Source: JAGOEF01 sp964511665 (GTDB taxonomy: Bacteria; Bacteroidota; Bacteroidia; Bacteroidales; ML635J-15). Taken from it: 21,767 nt of DNA. The stretch is taken from positions 1 through 21,767 of the forward strand of contig CAZEHA010000057.1 of the NCBI GenBank assembly GCA_964511665.1, written 5' to 3'. The notes under the pieces are model-generated. The model worked only from the letters and a program-made list of their open reading frames with translations, searched no databases and had not been told where the DNA came from. The translations under genes and the position numbers were made by a program. How positions within the stretch are numbered: position 1 is the stretch's first letter; each line of letters starts with the position of its first letter. Shown here piece after piece: positions 14,494-21,767 of this stretch.

Positions 14494-15711
14494 TTAGCTT
14501 GTAACTTTCATTGACGTAACAATACTCAGGGTATCGCGTGCAATAACCAGTTCTTCGTCGGTGGTAACCACCATAATTTTAGTTTTTGAGCCGGGTGTAG
14601 AAATTTCGCAATCGCAGCCTATTGTTTTTGAATTTGTTTCGGCTTCGAAACCGGCACCCAGATATCCCAAATGTTTAGCAATGCGTTCGCGTACCGGCCA
14701 GGCGTTTTCGCCAATGCCTCCTGTGAAAATTATTAAATCGATACCATTCATGGCGGCAACGTAAGCCCCTATATATTTTCGTACACGATAAGCAAACATC
14801 TCAATGGTAGTATCAGCCAGCTTGTTGCCTTGTTTTCCGGCAGCCATCAAATCGCGCATGTCCGACGACACTCCCGAAAAGCCCTGCAGACCGCTTTTTT
14901 TGTTAATCAGGTTGTTGGTAGCTTCAAGGCTGAGGTTTTCTTCTTTCATTATGTGAAGTATAGCCCCTAAATCGAGGTCGCCAACGCGTGTGCCCATCAT
15001 CAAACCTTCAACAGGGGTGAAGCCCATGCTGGTATCGACCGATTTTCCTTTGTCGATGGCACAAATCGAAGCACCGTTACCCAGATGGCATGTGATAATC
15101 TTTTTGTCGTTGAAATTCCAGTTCAGCATCTTGCATGCTTTCTCGGCAACAAATTTATGACTGGTGCCATGGAAGCCGTATCTTCTTATTTTGAACTTTT
15201 CGTAATACTCGTAGGGTAGTGGGTAGAAAAAGGCATAGTCGGGCATGGTTTGATGAAACGAAGTGTCGAATACGGCCACCTGTGGAACATCGGGCAACAG
15301 CGCACTCATGGCATCGATACCTTTGAGGTGGGCAGGGTTGTGCAGTGGAGCCAGACTGCAACATTTTTCGATATTGCTGCGGGCTTCGGGTGTAATAAAC
15401 GAACTCTTATCGAAGTATTCGCCGCCGTGGGCTACACGGTGACCAACAGCATCAATTTCGCCAAGGTTTTTTATTACTCCTGTTTCTTCACCGGTAAGCG
15501 CATCGAGGATTAGTTTAATGCCTACAGTGTGATCGGGAATGGAAAGGTTCAGTTCCAGCGGCTTACAGCGAGGCCCCTTGTGGTTCAGTATTCCTTCGGC
15601 AAGACCAATTCTCTCGATAAGTCCTTTTGCCAGTAATTCCGGCTCGTGTTGCATGTCGAGGAGTTGATATTTTATAGAAGAACTCCCACAATTCAGTACT
15701 AGTATTTTCAT
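14494..15711 (-). CDS. ackA: Acetate kinase
   Basis: The 405-residue protein is a full-length acetate kinase. It begins KILVLNCGSSSIKY with Asn7 and keeps the residues known from the Methanosarcina enzyme, shifted by one: Arg92 (GHRVAHGG), Asp149 (VFDTSFHQ), His181 (RYGFHGTSH), Arg242 (GTRVGDLD), the TGGIGENA motif and a late Glu in TTDEELVIA. It converts acetyl phosphate and ADP to acetate and ATP, or runs in reverse. It lies 29 bp after pta and is followed by a strong terminator, so pta-ackA is a two-gene unit. Confidence 0.96.
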   Translation of the reverse strand: MKILVLNCGSSSIKYQLLDMQHEPELLAKGLIERIGLAEGILNHKGPRCKPLELNLSIPDHTVGIKLILDALTGEETGVIKNLGEIDAVGHRVAHGGEYFDKSSFITPEARSNIEKCCSLAPLHNPAHLKGIDAMSALLPDVPQVAVFDTSFHQTMPDYAFFYPLPYEYYEKFKIRRYGFHGTSHKFVAEKACKMLNWNFNDKKIITCHLGNGASICAIDKGKSVDTSMGFTPVEGLMMGTRVGDLDLGAILHIMKEENLSLEATNNLINKKSGLQGFSGVSSDMRDLMAAGKQGNKLADTTIEMFAYRVRKYIGAYVAAMNGIDLIIFTGGIGENAWPVRERIAKHLGYLGAGFEAETNSKTIGCDCEISTPGSKTKIMVVTTDEELVIARDTLSIVTSMKVTS

Positions 15712-15740
15712 TGTTTATGCGATTTAATAAATATGTAATT

Positions 15741-16742
15741 CTAATTAGAAGCTGCCTGATTGGCAGTAATGGCAATTAAGTTCACAATGTCGCTTACCGA
15801 ACAGCCTCGCGACAAATCGTTGATGGGGGCTGCCATGCCCTGTAACACCGGGCCTATGGCTTCGGCATGAGCCAGTCGTTGCACCAATTTGTAGGCAATG
15901 TTTCCGGTTTCGAGCGTGGGAAATACCAACACGTTTGCTTTTCCGGCAATGGGGCTGCCCGGGGCTTTCTTTTGCCCTATCGAGGGAATAATGGCTGCGT
16001 CCGACTGAAGTTCTCCTTCTATCATCATGTCGGGAGCCATTTCTTTGGCTATGCGGGTGGCTTCCACTACCTTGTCGACCATAGCATGGCATGCGCTGCC
16101 TTTTGTCGAAAAACTCAGCATGGCAATGCGCGGTTCGAAACCTGCAATGGCACGGGTGGTTTTTCCGGTTGCCACAGCAATTTGCGCAAGTTCCTCGGCA
16201 GTAGGGTCGGGGTGCACGGCACAATCGGCAAAAACCATCACGCCGTTCTCTCCAAATTCCTTGTCGTTCAGTATCATGATAAACGCACCCGAAACCACCG
16301 AAATGCCCGGCATCGTTTTTACAATCTGAAAAGCAGGACGCAACACATCTCCTGTAGCATTATCGGCACCCGCTACTTCGCCGTCGGCATCTCCGTTTTT
16401 AATCATCAGCACTGCCAAATACAGCGGATTCTCAACCAGCTTTTCGGCATCGGCATAGCTTAAGCCTTTGGCTTGGCGTATGTTGAACAGTAAATCGGTG
16501 TAAATCTTCTTTTTGTCGTGTTGCAGCGGATCTACAATTATGGCCGATGCAAGATGCCTAAGACCATGTTCGGTTGCCATCTTGCCAATGGTGGCATGAT
16601 TACCTATTAGTATAATTGATGCCAAACCCTCGGCAAGAGCCTGGTCGGCTGCCTTCAAGGTTCGCTCTTCGGTGCCTTCGGGCAACACTATACGCATGTT
16701 TTTGCTGCGTGCACTTTCTTTAATTTGATTGATTAAATCCAT
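15741..16742 (-). CDS. pta: Phosphate acetyltransferase (short form)
   Basis: At 333 residues this is the catalytic-domain-only form, without the N-terminal regulatory domains of the roughly 700-residue enterobacterial Pta. Motifs include LPEGTEERTL (20-29), EGELQSDAA (242-250), GSPIAGKANVLVFP (262-275), TGNIAYKL (279-286) and GPVLQGMAAPINDLSRGCS (297-315). It exchanges CoA of acetyl-CoA for phosphate, giving acetyl phosphate for AckA. Lack of the regulatory domains suggests no NADH/pyruvate control of the kind known from E. coli. A TAnnTTTG box lies 40 bp upstream of the start. Confidence 0.95.
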   Translation of the reverse strand: MDLINQIKESARSKNMRIVLPEGTEERTLKAADQALAEGLASIILIGNHATIGKMATEHGLRHLASAIIVDPLQHDKKKIYTDLLFNIRQAKGLSYADAEKLVENPLYLAVLMIKNGDADGEVAGADNATGDVLRPAFQIVKTMPGISVVSGAFIMILNDKEFGENGVMVFADCAVHPDPTAEELAQIAVATGKTTRAIAGFEPRIAMLSFSTKGSACHAMVDKVVEATRIAKEMAPDMMIEGELQSDAAIIPSIGQKKAPGSPIAGKANVLVFPTLETGNIAYKLVQRLAHAEAIGPVLQGMAAPINDLSRGCSVSDIVNLIAITANQAASN

Positions 16743-16782
16743 CGAGAATTGATATTTTTCGGTATAACAAAATGTAAACAGC

Positions 16783-16790
16783 CAAATTTA
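16783..16790 (-). promoter_or_regulatory. -7 box of pta-ackA
   Basis: On the minus strand TAAATTTG matches TAnnTTTG exactly, giving an expected leader of about 35 nt before the pta ATG at 16742. A properly spaced -33 TTG was not found; the nearest TTGs are too close. Confidence 0.45.
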
Positions 16791-16849
16791 TAAAATCGCA
16801 ACAAAAAATAGCATGAGTTTTTACATTTATTTCAAAAATATTTCGGCTT

Positions 16850-17392
16850 TTATTCACCCATGTTCCAAAAGAACGAAAACATTACTCCTGCATATTTTTT
16901 AGTTTGCTCAAAATACTTCAAATTTCGTAAATCAACATCTTTGTTGTGCTCCAAAATCAATACGCCATCGGGCATGAGTACATTGTTCTGGAACACAAAA
17001 CGGTGAATTTCCTCGTAACGTCCGCTACTATAGGGCGGATCGGCAAATATGATGTTGAAACGGCGCGTACAGTGTTGCAGATAGCGGTATGCGTCGGCTT
17101 TCAATACTTGCAGCGATGTAATGTGGAACGATGCTGCTGTTCTTTCGATAAACGAAGCATATTTTGCATGAATTTCGACAGCTGTAACCGATTTGCAAGC
17201 CCGCGAAACAAACTCGTAACTGATATTTCCGCTGCCGGCAAATAAATCGAGCGCGCAGCATTCTTCAAAATTGAAATGATTATTCAGTATATTGAATAAG
17301 CCTTCTTTGGCAAAATCGGTGGTGGGACGTGCATCGAAACCCGATGGCGGATTTATTTGACGGCCTCTTAGTATGCCCGAAACTATTCGCAT
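16850..17392 (-). CDS. rsmD: 16S rRNA (guanine966-N2)-methyltransferase
   Basis: The 180-residue protein is a single Rossmann-fold methyltransferase of RsmD length. The start MRIVSGILRGR and RPTTDFAKEGLFNIL (22-36) are RsmD signatures. The SAM loop is DLFAGSGNISYE (49-60) and the catalytic motif is FADPPY (116-121). It methylates G966 of 16S rRNA in the small ribosomal subunit. The gene overlaps the upstream DUF3822 gene by 10 bp, indicating translational coupling; the same adjacency is, from memory, common in Bacteroidota. Confidence 0.94.
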   Translation of the reverse strand: MRIVSGILRGRQINPPSGFDARPTTDFAKEGLFNILNNHFNFEECCALDLFAGSGNISYEFVSRACKSVTAVEIHAKYASFIERTAASFHITSLQVLKADAYRYLQHCTRRFNIIFADPPYSSGRYEEIHRFVFQNNVLMPDGVLILEHNKDVDLRNLKYFEQTKKYAGVMFSFFWNMGE

Positions 17393-18228
17393 CGGGCTAC
17401 ACTTAAAAACTGATAGAAGCGATGTGCCGCAAGGTCCTGAAATTTGTAATGATAGTTGAAACTGCTGTTGCGGCTTTCGAAAAACACAAAGCGAATAAAC
17501 TTGCGTAGCTGTATTACCGCCAGGTTGTCGGTGGCAATTTCTCCCGAGAAAATTAAATGTGCTTTCTCAGTATCAATTTTGTATTGATCGAATACGTTCA
17601 GTATGTAATACACCATGTCGTTGGGCGTTTTGTACCTGAATGTGTTGAACAATATCAGCCGGTCGTTGTGTGCCAATACCAAATCGATGTAATCGGAATG
17701 CACCTCGGTAAATAGGCTGTATTCGGGTTTTTCGTTATTCAAACGAAGTCGGGTTATGGTGTTGTCGATAAGGCAGGCGGCCGTGGTCATAAACACTGCA
17801 TTCGGGAATTTGTGCCTGATGCACCGGTAAAGGCTGCTATCAACACCAAACAACATGTAATTGTCGGTTTTTTTCAGATGGCAGGCCAGCACCGAAACAT
17901 TATCGGCATGGCTGAAACTGAGCCGGAACATGTCTTCTTTGCGACTTTCGAGGTAAAGCGCAGCAGGGGTAATCAGAGAGTTGGCCGTGTCGAAAAGTAC
18001 TTTCACCGAGCGATAGTTAGTGCCGAAATACTCGTTTTCGTTATCTATAAAAGCTATTTGCTCGGCAGTGGTCTTCAATTCGGGATAGTGCATCAGTAAT
18101 ACATACTTTTGCTGTGGGTGGTGAAACAACGAAAAAGAAAGTCCATCGCAGCTAAGCCGGATGGACAAATCAAGAAAATTATTTTCCGTTCTATTCAGTT
18201 CAATATCCTTGATGCTAATTATCGCCAT
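17383..18228 (-). CDS. DUF3822 family protein, function unknown
   Basis: This 281-residue protein is recognised as the DUF3822 family by overall sequence and by its position next to rsmD. It has no signal peptide or clear membrane segment and is probably cytoplasmic. Two halves are suggested: about 1-140 with alternating strands and LFDTANSLITPAALY in the first half, and about 140-281 containing VDSSLYRCIRHKFPNAVF and a second strand-rich block. This two-lobed pattern is reminiscent of actin-like (ASKHA/PilM-type) folds, but no nucleotide-binding motif is clear, so that is only a hypothesis. It lies 16 bp after a conserved membrane protein gene and overlaps rsmD, forming a three-gene unit. 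Confidence 0.75.
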   Translation of the reverse strand: MAIISIKDIELNRTENNFLDLSIRLSCDGLSFSLFHHPQQKYVLLMHYPELKTTAEQIAFIDNENEYFGTNYRSVKVLFDTANSLITPAALYLESRKEDMFRLSFSHADNVSVLACHLKKTDNYMLFGVDSSLYRCIRHKFPNAVFMTTAACLIDNTITRLRLNNEKPEYSLFTEVHSDYIDLVLAHNDRLILFNTFRYKTPNDMVYYILNVFDQYKIDTEKAHLIFSGEIATDNLAVIQLRKFIRFVFFESRNSSFNYHYKFQDLAAHRFYQFLSVARCE

Positions 18229-18244
18229 TCATGAAATGAAATGA

Positions 18245-18856
18245 TTATTCCCAGTTACCGGCATTGTTGTTGGCTACTTCGAGGCTTCCAACTTTTAGCA
18301 CTGAATCTTTTTCGCTGTTATAATTAATAATGTATTGCCTGTCGAGTCCGTCGAGAATATCCCAGTTATTAGCCCTGGCTTCGAATACCTTAACCGATAC
18401 ATTCGAACCTGTCATTACTGTGGCTGTATCCATACGGAATTTTATTTTTTTTCCTACCGGCAGATACCCCAGTTCTTCGATGGGGTAGTTGATATGTTTG
18501 AACAATGTATCAACAATATTCAGGTAGAATGTGTCGCGTTGAATAATTCCCAGCTTGAGTGCTTCTTTTTCGGTGAGACTGTCGGGAACGGAACCAATCG
18601 CTTTTACAATAGGAAGTTTACCGGTTTTTACAAAAAACACCAGCGTGTCGAATGATGGGGTGAAGTATCCATACTGGTTTTTGTAGGCTACCTGCGCCGT
18701 CCTGATATCAACAAGCCTCTCTATGGTTTTTGCAAACCTTTCTTTACGATGTTTTTCGAAATCGATAGGCTTTTGAATGCCTGCATAAATAAAATATACC
18801 AAAACAACGGCTGCTGCCAGCAACACCAGTTTAATCAGAATTTGAACGATCTTCAT
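18245..18856 (-). CDS. Conserved single-pass membrane protein of unknown function (C-terminal NNNAGNWE)
   Basis: The ATG at 18856 gives 203 residues and starts directly with a basic-hydrophobic signal anchor (residues 1-25). An ATG ten codons upstream (18886) falls inside the predicted -7 box, so the shorter form is preferred. After the anchor comes a charged helix (IERLVDIRTAQVAYKNQYG, 46-63) then YFTPSFDTLVFFVKTGKLP. A hydrophobic anchor followed by a helix ending in an A-x-x-x-Y-x-x-x-x-G/F-turn resembles pseudopilins, but no prepilin cleavage site (G-x4-E) is seen. The C-terminus LKVGSLEVANNNAGNWE is, from memory, strongly conserved in Bacteroidota relatives. It is the first gene of the unit with DUF3822 and rsmD. 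Most of the protein is predicted to be periplasmic. Confidence 0.75.
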   Translation of the reverse strand: MKIVQILIKLVLLAAAVVLVYFIYAGIQKPIDFEKHRKERFAKTIERLVDIRTAQVAYKNQYGYFTPSFDTLVFFVKTGKLPIVKAIGSVPDSLTEKEALKLGIIQRDTFYLNIVDTLFKHINYPIEELGYLPVGKKIKFRMDTATVMTGSNVSVKVFEARANNWDILDGLDRQYIINYNSEKDSVLKVGSLEVANNNAGNWE

Positions 18857-18883
18857 TGCTAATGTTTTAAAATTTTTGACCAA

Positions 18884-18891
18884 CAAAATTA
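18884..18891 (-). promoter_or_regulatory. -7 box of the membrane protein-DUF3822-rsmD unit
   Basis: On the minus strand TAATTTTG matches TAnnTTTG, 27 bp before the chosen ATG at 18856. It overlaps the alternative start at 18886 and so argues against that start. Confidence 0.5.
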
Positions 18892-18894
18892 ATT

Positions 18895-18902
18895 TATTTT
18901 TG
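18895..18902 (+). promoter_or_regulatory. -7 box of the RecD-like helicase gene
   Basis: TATTTTTG matches TAnnTTTG. It lies 34 bp before the ATG at 18937 and only 3 bp from the divergent -7 box. TTTG at 18875-18878 lies 16 bp upstream, a little short for a -33 element. Confidence 0.4.
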
Positions 18903-18936
18903 ATTAATCCTCATAATTTATTTGCAATTTCGTGGC

Positions 18937-20358
18937 ATGACCGAAAAGTTTTTTATCGAAACAGTGCTCGAGCAACTGCCTCACGAACCCAGCACAGGGC
19001 AGCTGACAGTGTTGAGAGCGTTGTATTCTTTCGTATTACAACAGCATGAGCAGCCTGTTTTTGTATTGAAAGGCTATGCCGGAACCGGCAAAACAAGTTT
19101 GTTGAGCGCATTTATCAAAATATTGCCCATGTTGCGGTGGAACGCAGTGCTTATGGCTCCCACCGGCAGGGCTGCCAAGGTGCTGGCATCGTACACAGGT
19201 AAACCGGCTTTTACCATTCACAAGTGCATCTATAGGCAAAAGAGCCGCAGCGATATGTCGAAAGGTTTTGCTTTGAATTACAATAAGTTTAAAAACACCA
19301 TTTTTATTGTTGACGAAGCTTCGATGATTTCCGACACCACTCAGCAGCAGTCGCTGTTCGGTTCGGGGCAACTGCTCAACGACTTGCTGCAGTTTGTGTT
19401 CGATGCCCCCCGATGCTCGCTGCTGCTATGCGGCGACGATGCACAGTTGCCTCCGGTTGAAACCGAACACAGCGCAGCTCTCGATATCGATTTTATGAAA
19501 ACCCTGAGCAATGTGCTTATTACTGCCCGTATGGATGATGTGGTAAGGCAGGCTATGAATTCGGGTATATTGAGCAACGCCAATGCAGTGCGCAGCCTGA
19601 TTCAGGCCGCATTGCCACAATGTCCGCGTGTAGAAACGCAGGGTTTTACCGATGTGAAACGCATCGATGGCAGCGAATTGGTCGAAGCCATTGAACAGTG
19701 CTACAGCGAGTTTGGCATGGAGGAAACCAAGATTATTGTGCGTAGCAACAAACAAGCCTATCGCTATAACATGGGTGTGCGCAACCGGATTATGATGCAC
19801 GAAGAAGAACTGGTGAATGGCGAGATGCTGATGGTGGTGAAAAATAATTATTTCTGGATTGCATCAGAAGAGGGTGTTGAGTTTATTGCCAATGGCGATA
19901 CCATCCAAATTGTTCGCATTGGCAAACGCTACAGCCTTTACGATTGCCGCTTTGCCGATGCATCGCTGCGCTTAAGCGACGTTGATAATCAAGAGTTTGA
20001 TGCGCGCCTGCTGCTCGATGCCATTACCAGCGAATCGGCAGCTATGCCGGCCGACTTCTATAAGCGTTTGTTTGCAGCCGTTGAAGAAGACTACATGCAT
20101 ATAGAACCGCTGAGCAAACGCCGTGAGAGCGTGATGAACGACCCCTTTCTGAATGCACTTCAGGTGAAATATGCTTATGCCATAACCTGCCATAAAGCTC
20201 AGGGTGGGCAGTGGGATGCTGTGTTTGTTGATGCGGGTATGGTAAATGCCAACAACTGCGACATTGCCATGTTGCGCTGGTTATACACCGCATTTACACG
20301 TGCAACAAAACGACTGTATCTCGTGAATTTTGCCGACGATTTTTTTATGGCAGAATAG
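18937..20358 (+). CDS. RecD-like SF1 DNA helicase / AAA-family ATPase
   Basis: The first ATG (18937) gives 473 residues; a TTG five codons earlier is less likely. The SF1 helicase motifs are present in order: GYAGTGKTSLL (46-56, Walker A), APTGRAAKVLASYTG with TIHKCIY (motif Ia), IVDEASMIS (124-132, Walker B), LLCGDDAQLPPV (motif III), TCHKAQGGQWDAVFVD (motif V) and YTAFTRATKRLYLV (motif VI). This fits RecD/RecD2 and TraA-type 5'-3' helicases. It lacks the long N-terminal OB and helix-hairpin-helix domains of RecD2 (usually above 700 residues), so it is a compact form. RecB or RecC are not nearby, so it probably works alone in replication or repair. It is transcribed divergently from the membrane protein-DUF3822-rsmD unit. 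Confidence 0.9.
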   Translation: MTEKFFIETVLEQLPHEPSTGQLTVLRALYSFVLQQHEQPVFVLKGYAGTGKTSLLSAFIKILPMLRWNAVLMAPTGRAAKVLASYTGKPAFTIHKCIYRQKSRSDMSKGFALNYNKFKNTIFIVDEASMISDTTQQQSLFGSGQLLNDLLQFVFDAPRCSLLLCGDDAQLPPVETEHSAALDIDFMKTLSNVLITARMDDVVRQAMNSGILSNANAVRSLIQAALPQCPRVETQGFTDVKRIDGSELVEAIEQCYSEFGMEETKIIVRSNKQAYRYNMGVRNRIMMHEEELVNGEMLMVVKNNYFWIASEEGVEFIANGDTIQIVRIGKRYSLYDCRFADASLRLSDVDNQEFDARLLLDAITSESAAMPADFYKRLFAAVEEDYMHIEPLSKRRESVMNDPFLNALQVKYAYAITCHKAQGGQWDAVFVDAGMVNANNCDIAMLRWLYTAFTRATKRLYLVNFADDFFMAE

Positions 20359-20406
20359 CGATTATCGAAAAACTAGTGTAACTTTACCTGCTTTTATGCC
20401 CGGTGT

Positions 20407-21330
20407 ATGATAAGTATATGTATTCCGATTTATAATTTTGATGTGAGACCGCTGGTGGGCGAGCTTGCCAGGCAGATAGAGCTTGCCGGCAAAGCCTGCG
20501 AAATTGTGTGTATCGATGATGCATCTCACGACGATTTCAAAAATATTAACGGCAATTTTTGCATTAAGCACGGGCAATATATTCAATTGTACGAAAATGT
20601 GGGCAGGGCACAAATCAGAAATATGTTTGCCGGATATGCCCACAACGATTATCTCTTGTTTTTAGATTGCGATTCGCTGATTCATCATCATAACTTTGTT
20701 GCAAATTACCTGAACAGCATTTCCGATCACGCTCTGGTAGTATGCGGCGGAAGGGTGTATCCACCCGAAAAACCCGAGCAACACTTTCTGCTTCGCTGGC
20801 GATATGGGCTAAAGCGAGAAATTAAAAATGCCAGGCAACGACGAAAAAACAGCCACAAGTCGTTTCAGACCAATAACTTTATGGTGCATAAAGAAGTGCT
20901 GAAACAAATCCCCTTCGATAACAGCCTTACGCGCTACGGGCACGAAGACACATTGTTTGGCTTTATGCTCAAGCTTTGTGGTATTCCGGTGATACACATA
21001 GAAAATACTGTGCTTAATGGCGAAATCGAAACCAACGAGGAATTCCTTACCAAAACCGAAGCCGCTGTCGACAACCTGGTGTATATTTATGCGCTCTTAC
21101 AGGGCAACAACGACTTTGTGAAGAATGTTTCGTTGCTTAAATGGTATTTCAGGCTGCAAAAGCTGCGTATGGTTTTTCTGCTGAAGCTGTTGAACTATTG
21201 TTGCACAGGTAGATTGCGTAAACGGCTGTTGCGCGGTAAGGCCTCAATGCGCACATTCGACCTGTATAAACTACTGCTTCTTCACGAGAAATTTCGAAAG
21301 ATGAATAAGCCCGAAGATAAGAAATCATAA
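20407..21330 (+). CDS. Family 2 glycosyltransferase
   Basis: The 307-residue protein is a GT-A fold, family 2 type transferase. It starts ISICIPIYN (2-10), has CIDDAS (35-40) for the nucleotide, the DxD-like DCD (87-89) for metal and sugar-nucleotide binding, QTNNFMVHK (154-162) in the acceptor region and RYGHEDTLFG (176-185) with the probable base Asp/Glu. The basic C-terminal part (250-307) may touch the membrane. It likely adds a sugar to a lipid-linked glycan or other acceptor in the cytoplasm; donor and acceptor cannot be deduced. It lies 48 bp after the helicase gene on the same strand with only a weak TAACTTTA box (20379-20386) between, so it may share that transcript. It is 15 kb from the glycan operon. 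Confidence 0.9.
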   Translation: MISICIPIYNFDVRPLVGELARQIELAGKACEIVCIDDASHDDFKNINGNFCIKHGQYIQLYENVGRAQIRNMFAGYAHNDYLLFLDCDSLIHHHNFVANYLNSISDHALVVCGGRVYPPEKPEQHFLLRWRYGLKREIKNARQRRKNSHKSFQTNNFMVHKEVLKQIPFDNSLTRYGHEDTLFGFMLKLCGIPVIHIENTVLNGEIETNEEFLTKTEAAVDNLVYIYALLQGNNDFVKNVSLLKWYFRLQKLRMVFLLKLLNYCCTGRLRKRLLRGKASMRTFDLYKLLLLHEKFRKMNKPEDKKS

Positions 21331-21470
21331 GCTGAAGCACCGATAGGGTAGATGTGATTAATCTCCTAAATTAATTTTCATACATGCAGGGCTTTGGCCT
21401 TTGAAGCCTTGTGCATTTCGAAGCGCTGTTTGCTATAAGGGTTGAGGGTGTAGCAATTGTGGAATAGCCT

Positions 21471-21596
21471 GTTAGGTTTTCGTCCCCCGACGAAATCGTA
21501 CAGAACGGGCTAAACCGCACCGCCAACCCAATAAATGCCCACATAAGCGACACCCCATGTGTGCTCTGGTAATTATATTTTCACGAAATTCCTAAC
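21471..21596. repeat. 126-bp segment bounded by inverted ends GTTAGG...CCTAAC
   Basis: GTTAGGTTTTCGT (21471-21483) and ACGAAATTCCTAAC (21583-21596) are inverted repeats differing by one base and one gap. Inside the left end, TTTCGTC-CCCC-GACGAAA (21478-21495) is a perfect 7-bp hairpin, which competes with the long-range pairing. The order of the ends is the reverse of an integron attC site. Confidence 0.5.
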
Positions 21597-21602
21597 GTTT
21601 TG

Positions 21603-21743
21603 GCGGTATGTTTTTGTTGCCGATTACGAAGCACTTACCTATCAAGTTACAACTACTTTTTATACGAGCTGTGCCGCTCGAATACCCACTGCACCGGCAA
21701 TTAACTATACCGCGTGTGTGTGCCCTGCATGAGCAGCGCACAC
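21603..21743. repeat. Nested inverted repeats and hairpin
   Basis: GCGGTAT (21603-21609) pairs with ATACCGC (21707-21713), TTGCCG (21617-21622) with CGGCAA (21695-21700), and CGAGC (21665-21669) with GCTCG (21676-21680); all are properly nested. Immediately after, GTGTGC-C-CTGC-ATGA-GCAG-C-GCACAC (21718-21743) is a strong hairpin. It could be a structured RNA or a folded repeat; no known family was recognised. Confidence 0.5.
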
Positions 21744-21767
21744 TTGTTGTACGCTCTTGAAAAAGTT

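Larger units (their letters stand above)
21331..21767. other. Non-coding right end with several hairpins
   Basis: No convincing gene is seen in these 437 bp. They contain a stem at 21384-21416 (ATGCA/TGCAT and GGCTT/AAGCC), a unit bounded by inverted ends at 21471-21596, and a nested structure at 21603-21743. The stem is not followed by a T tract, so it is not called a terminator. Confidence 0.6.

Noticed and set aside
18245..18856. True type IV pilin
   Set aside because: There is no prepilin peptidase motif (Gly followed four residues later by Glu at the anchor start) and no pilus assembly genes nearby; kept only as a pilin-like hypothesis.
21384..21416. Terminator after the glycosyltransferase gene
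   Set aside because: The stem is interrupted and no T tract follows on either side, so intrinsic termination is not supported.
21471..21767. Possible integron attC site (GTTAGGT and CCTAAC half-sites)
   Set aside because: An attC runs RYYYAAC...GTTRRRY. Here GTTAGG comes first and CCTAAC second, no closing GTTAGG follows within the window, and no integrase is present.

Overview
The window is a chromosomal segment of a Bacteroidota bacterium, most likely an anaerobic, fermentative member of the Bacteroidales. The evidence is the set of upstream boxes matching the Bacteroidota -7 promoter consensus TAnnTTTG, starts without obvious Shine-Dalgarno sequences, a DUF3822-rsmD pair, a lineage-typical 203-residue membrane protein ending in NNNAGNWE, and linked pta-ackA and ptb-buk operons for acetate and butyrate formation. 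No plasmid, phage, transposase, CRISPR, rRNA or tRNA gene was recognised.

Layout. (1) 1-909: a LexA/CI-like XRE-S24 repressor whose -7 box sits inside an inverted repeat, suggesting self-repression. (2) 918-5188, minus strand: a tight four-gene surface-glycan operon with two tandem Wzy/WaaL-type polymerases or ligases, a DegT aminotransferase and a small phosphoglycosyl transferase. The last two resemble the WcfR/WcfS pair that makes and loads an aminosugar onto undecaprenyl phosphate. (3) 5290-6996: a lipoprotein zinc peptidase. (4) 7187-9399: a DEAD-box RNA helicase with a DbpA-type RNA-binding tail, then a single-RRM RNA-binding protein. (5) 9400-10314: a 0.9 kb non-coding repeat nest. Two 93% identical copies of a structured element flank a palindromic REP-like segment. 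(6) 10315-11943: apolipoprotein N-acyltransferase (lnt), convergent with the next block.

(7) 11965-16742, minus strand: pta-ackA, a strong intrinsic terminator, then ptb-buk-ridA. These two phosphotransacylase/kinase pairs turn acetyl-CoA and butyryl-CoA into acetate and butyrate with ATP gain. (8) 16850-18856, minus strand: a conserved membrane protein of unknown function, a DUF3822 protein and the 16S rRNA methyltransferase RsmD. (9) 18937-21330: a RecD-like SF1 helicase, divergent from block 8, then a family 2 glycosyltransferase. (10) 21331-21767: no gene seen, but several nested hairpins and inverted repeats.

Most genes are ordinary housekeeping or envelope functions. The least explained parts are the repeat nest (9547-10220), the structured right end (21384-21743), and the unknown membrane protein plus DUF3822 pair. 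No clear new defence or mobile system was identified. All calls come from reading motifs; no database search was run.
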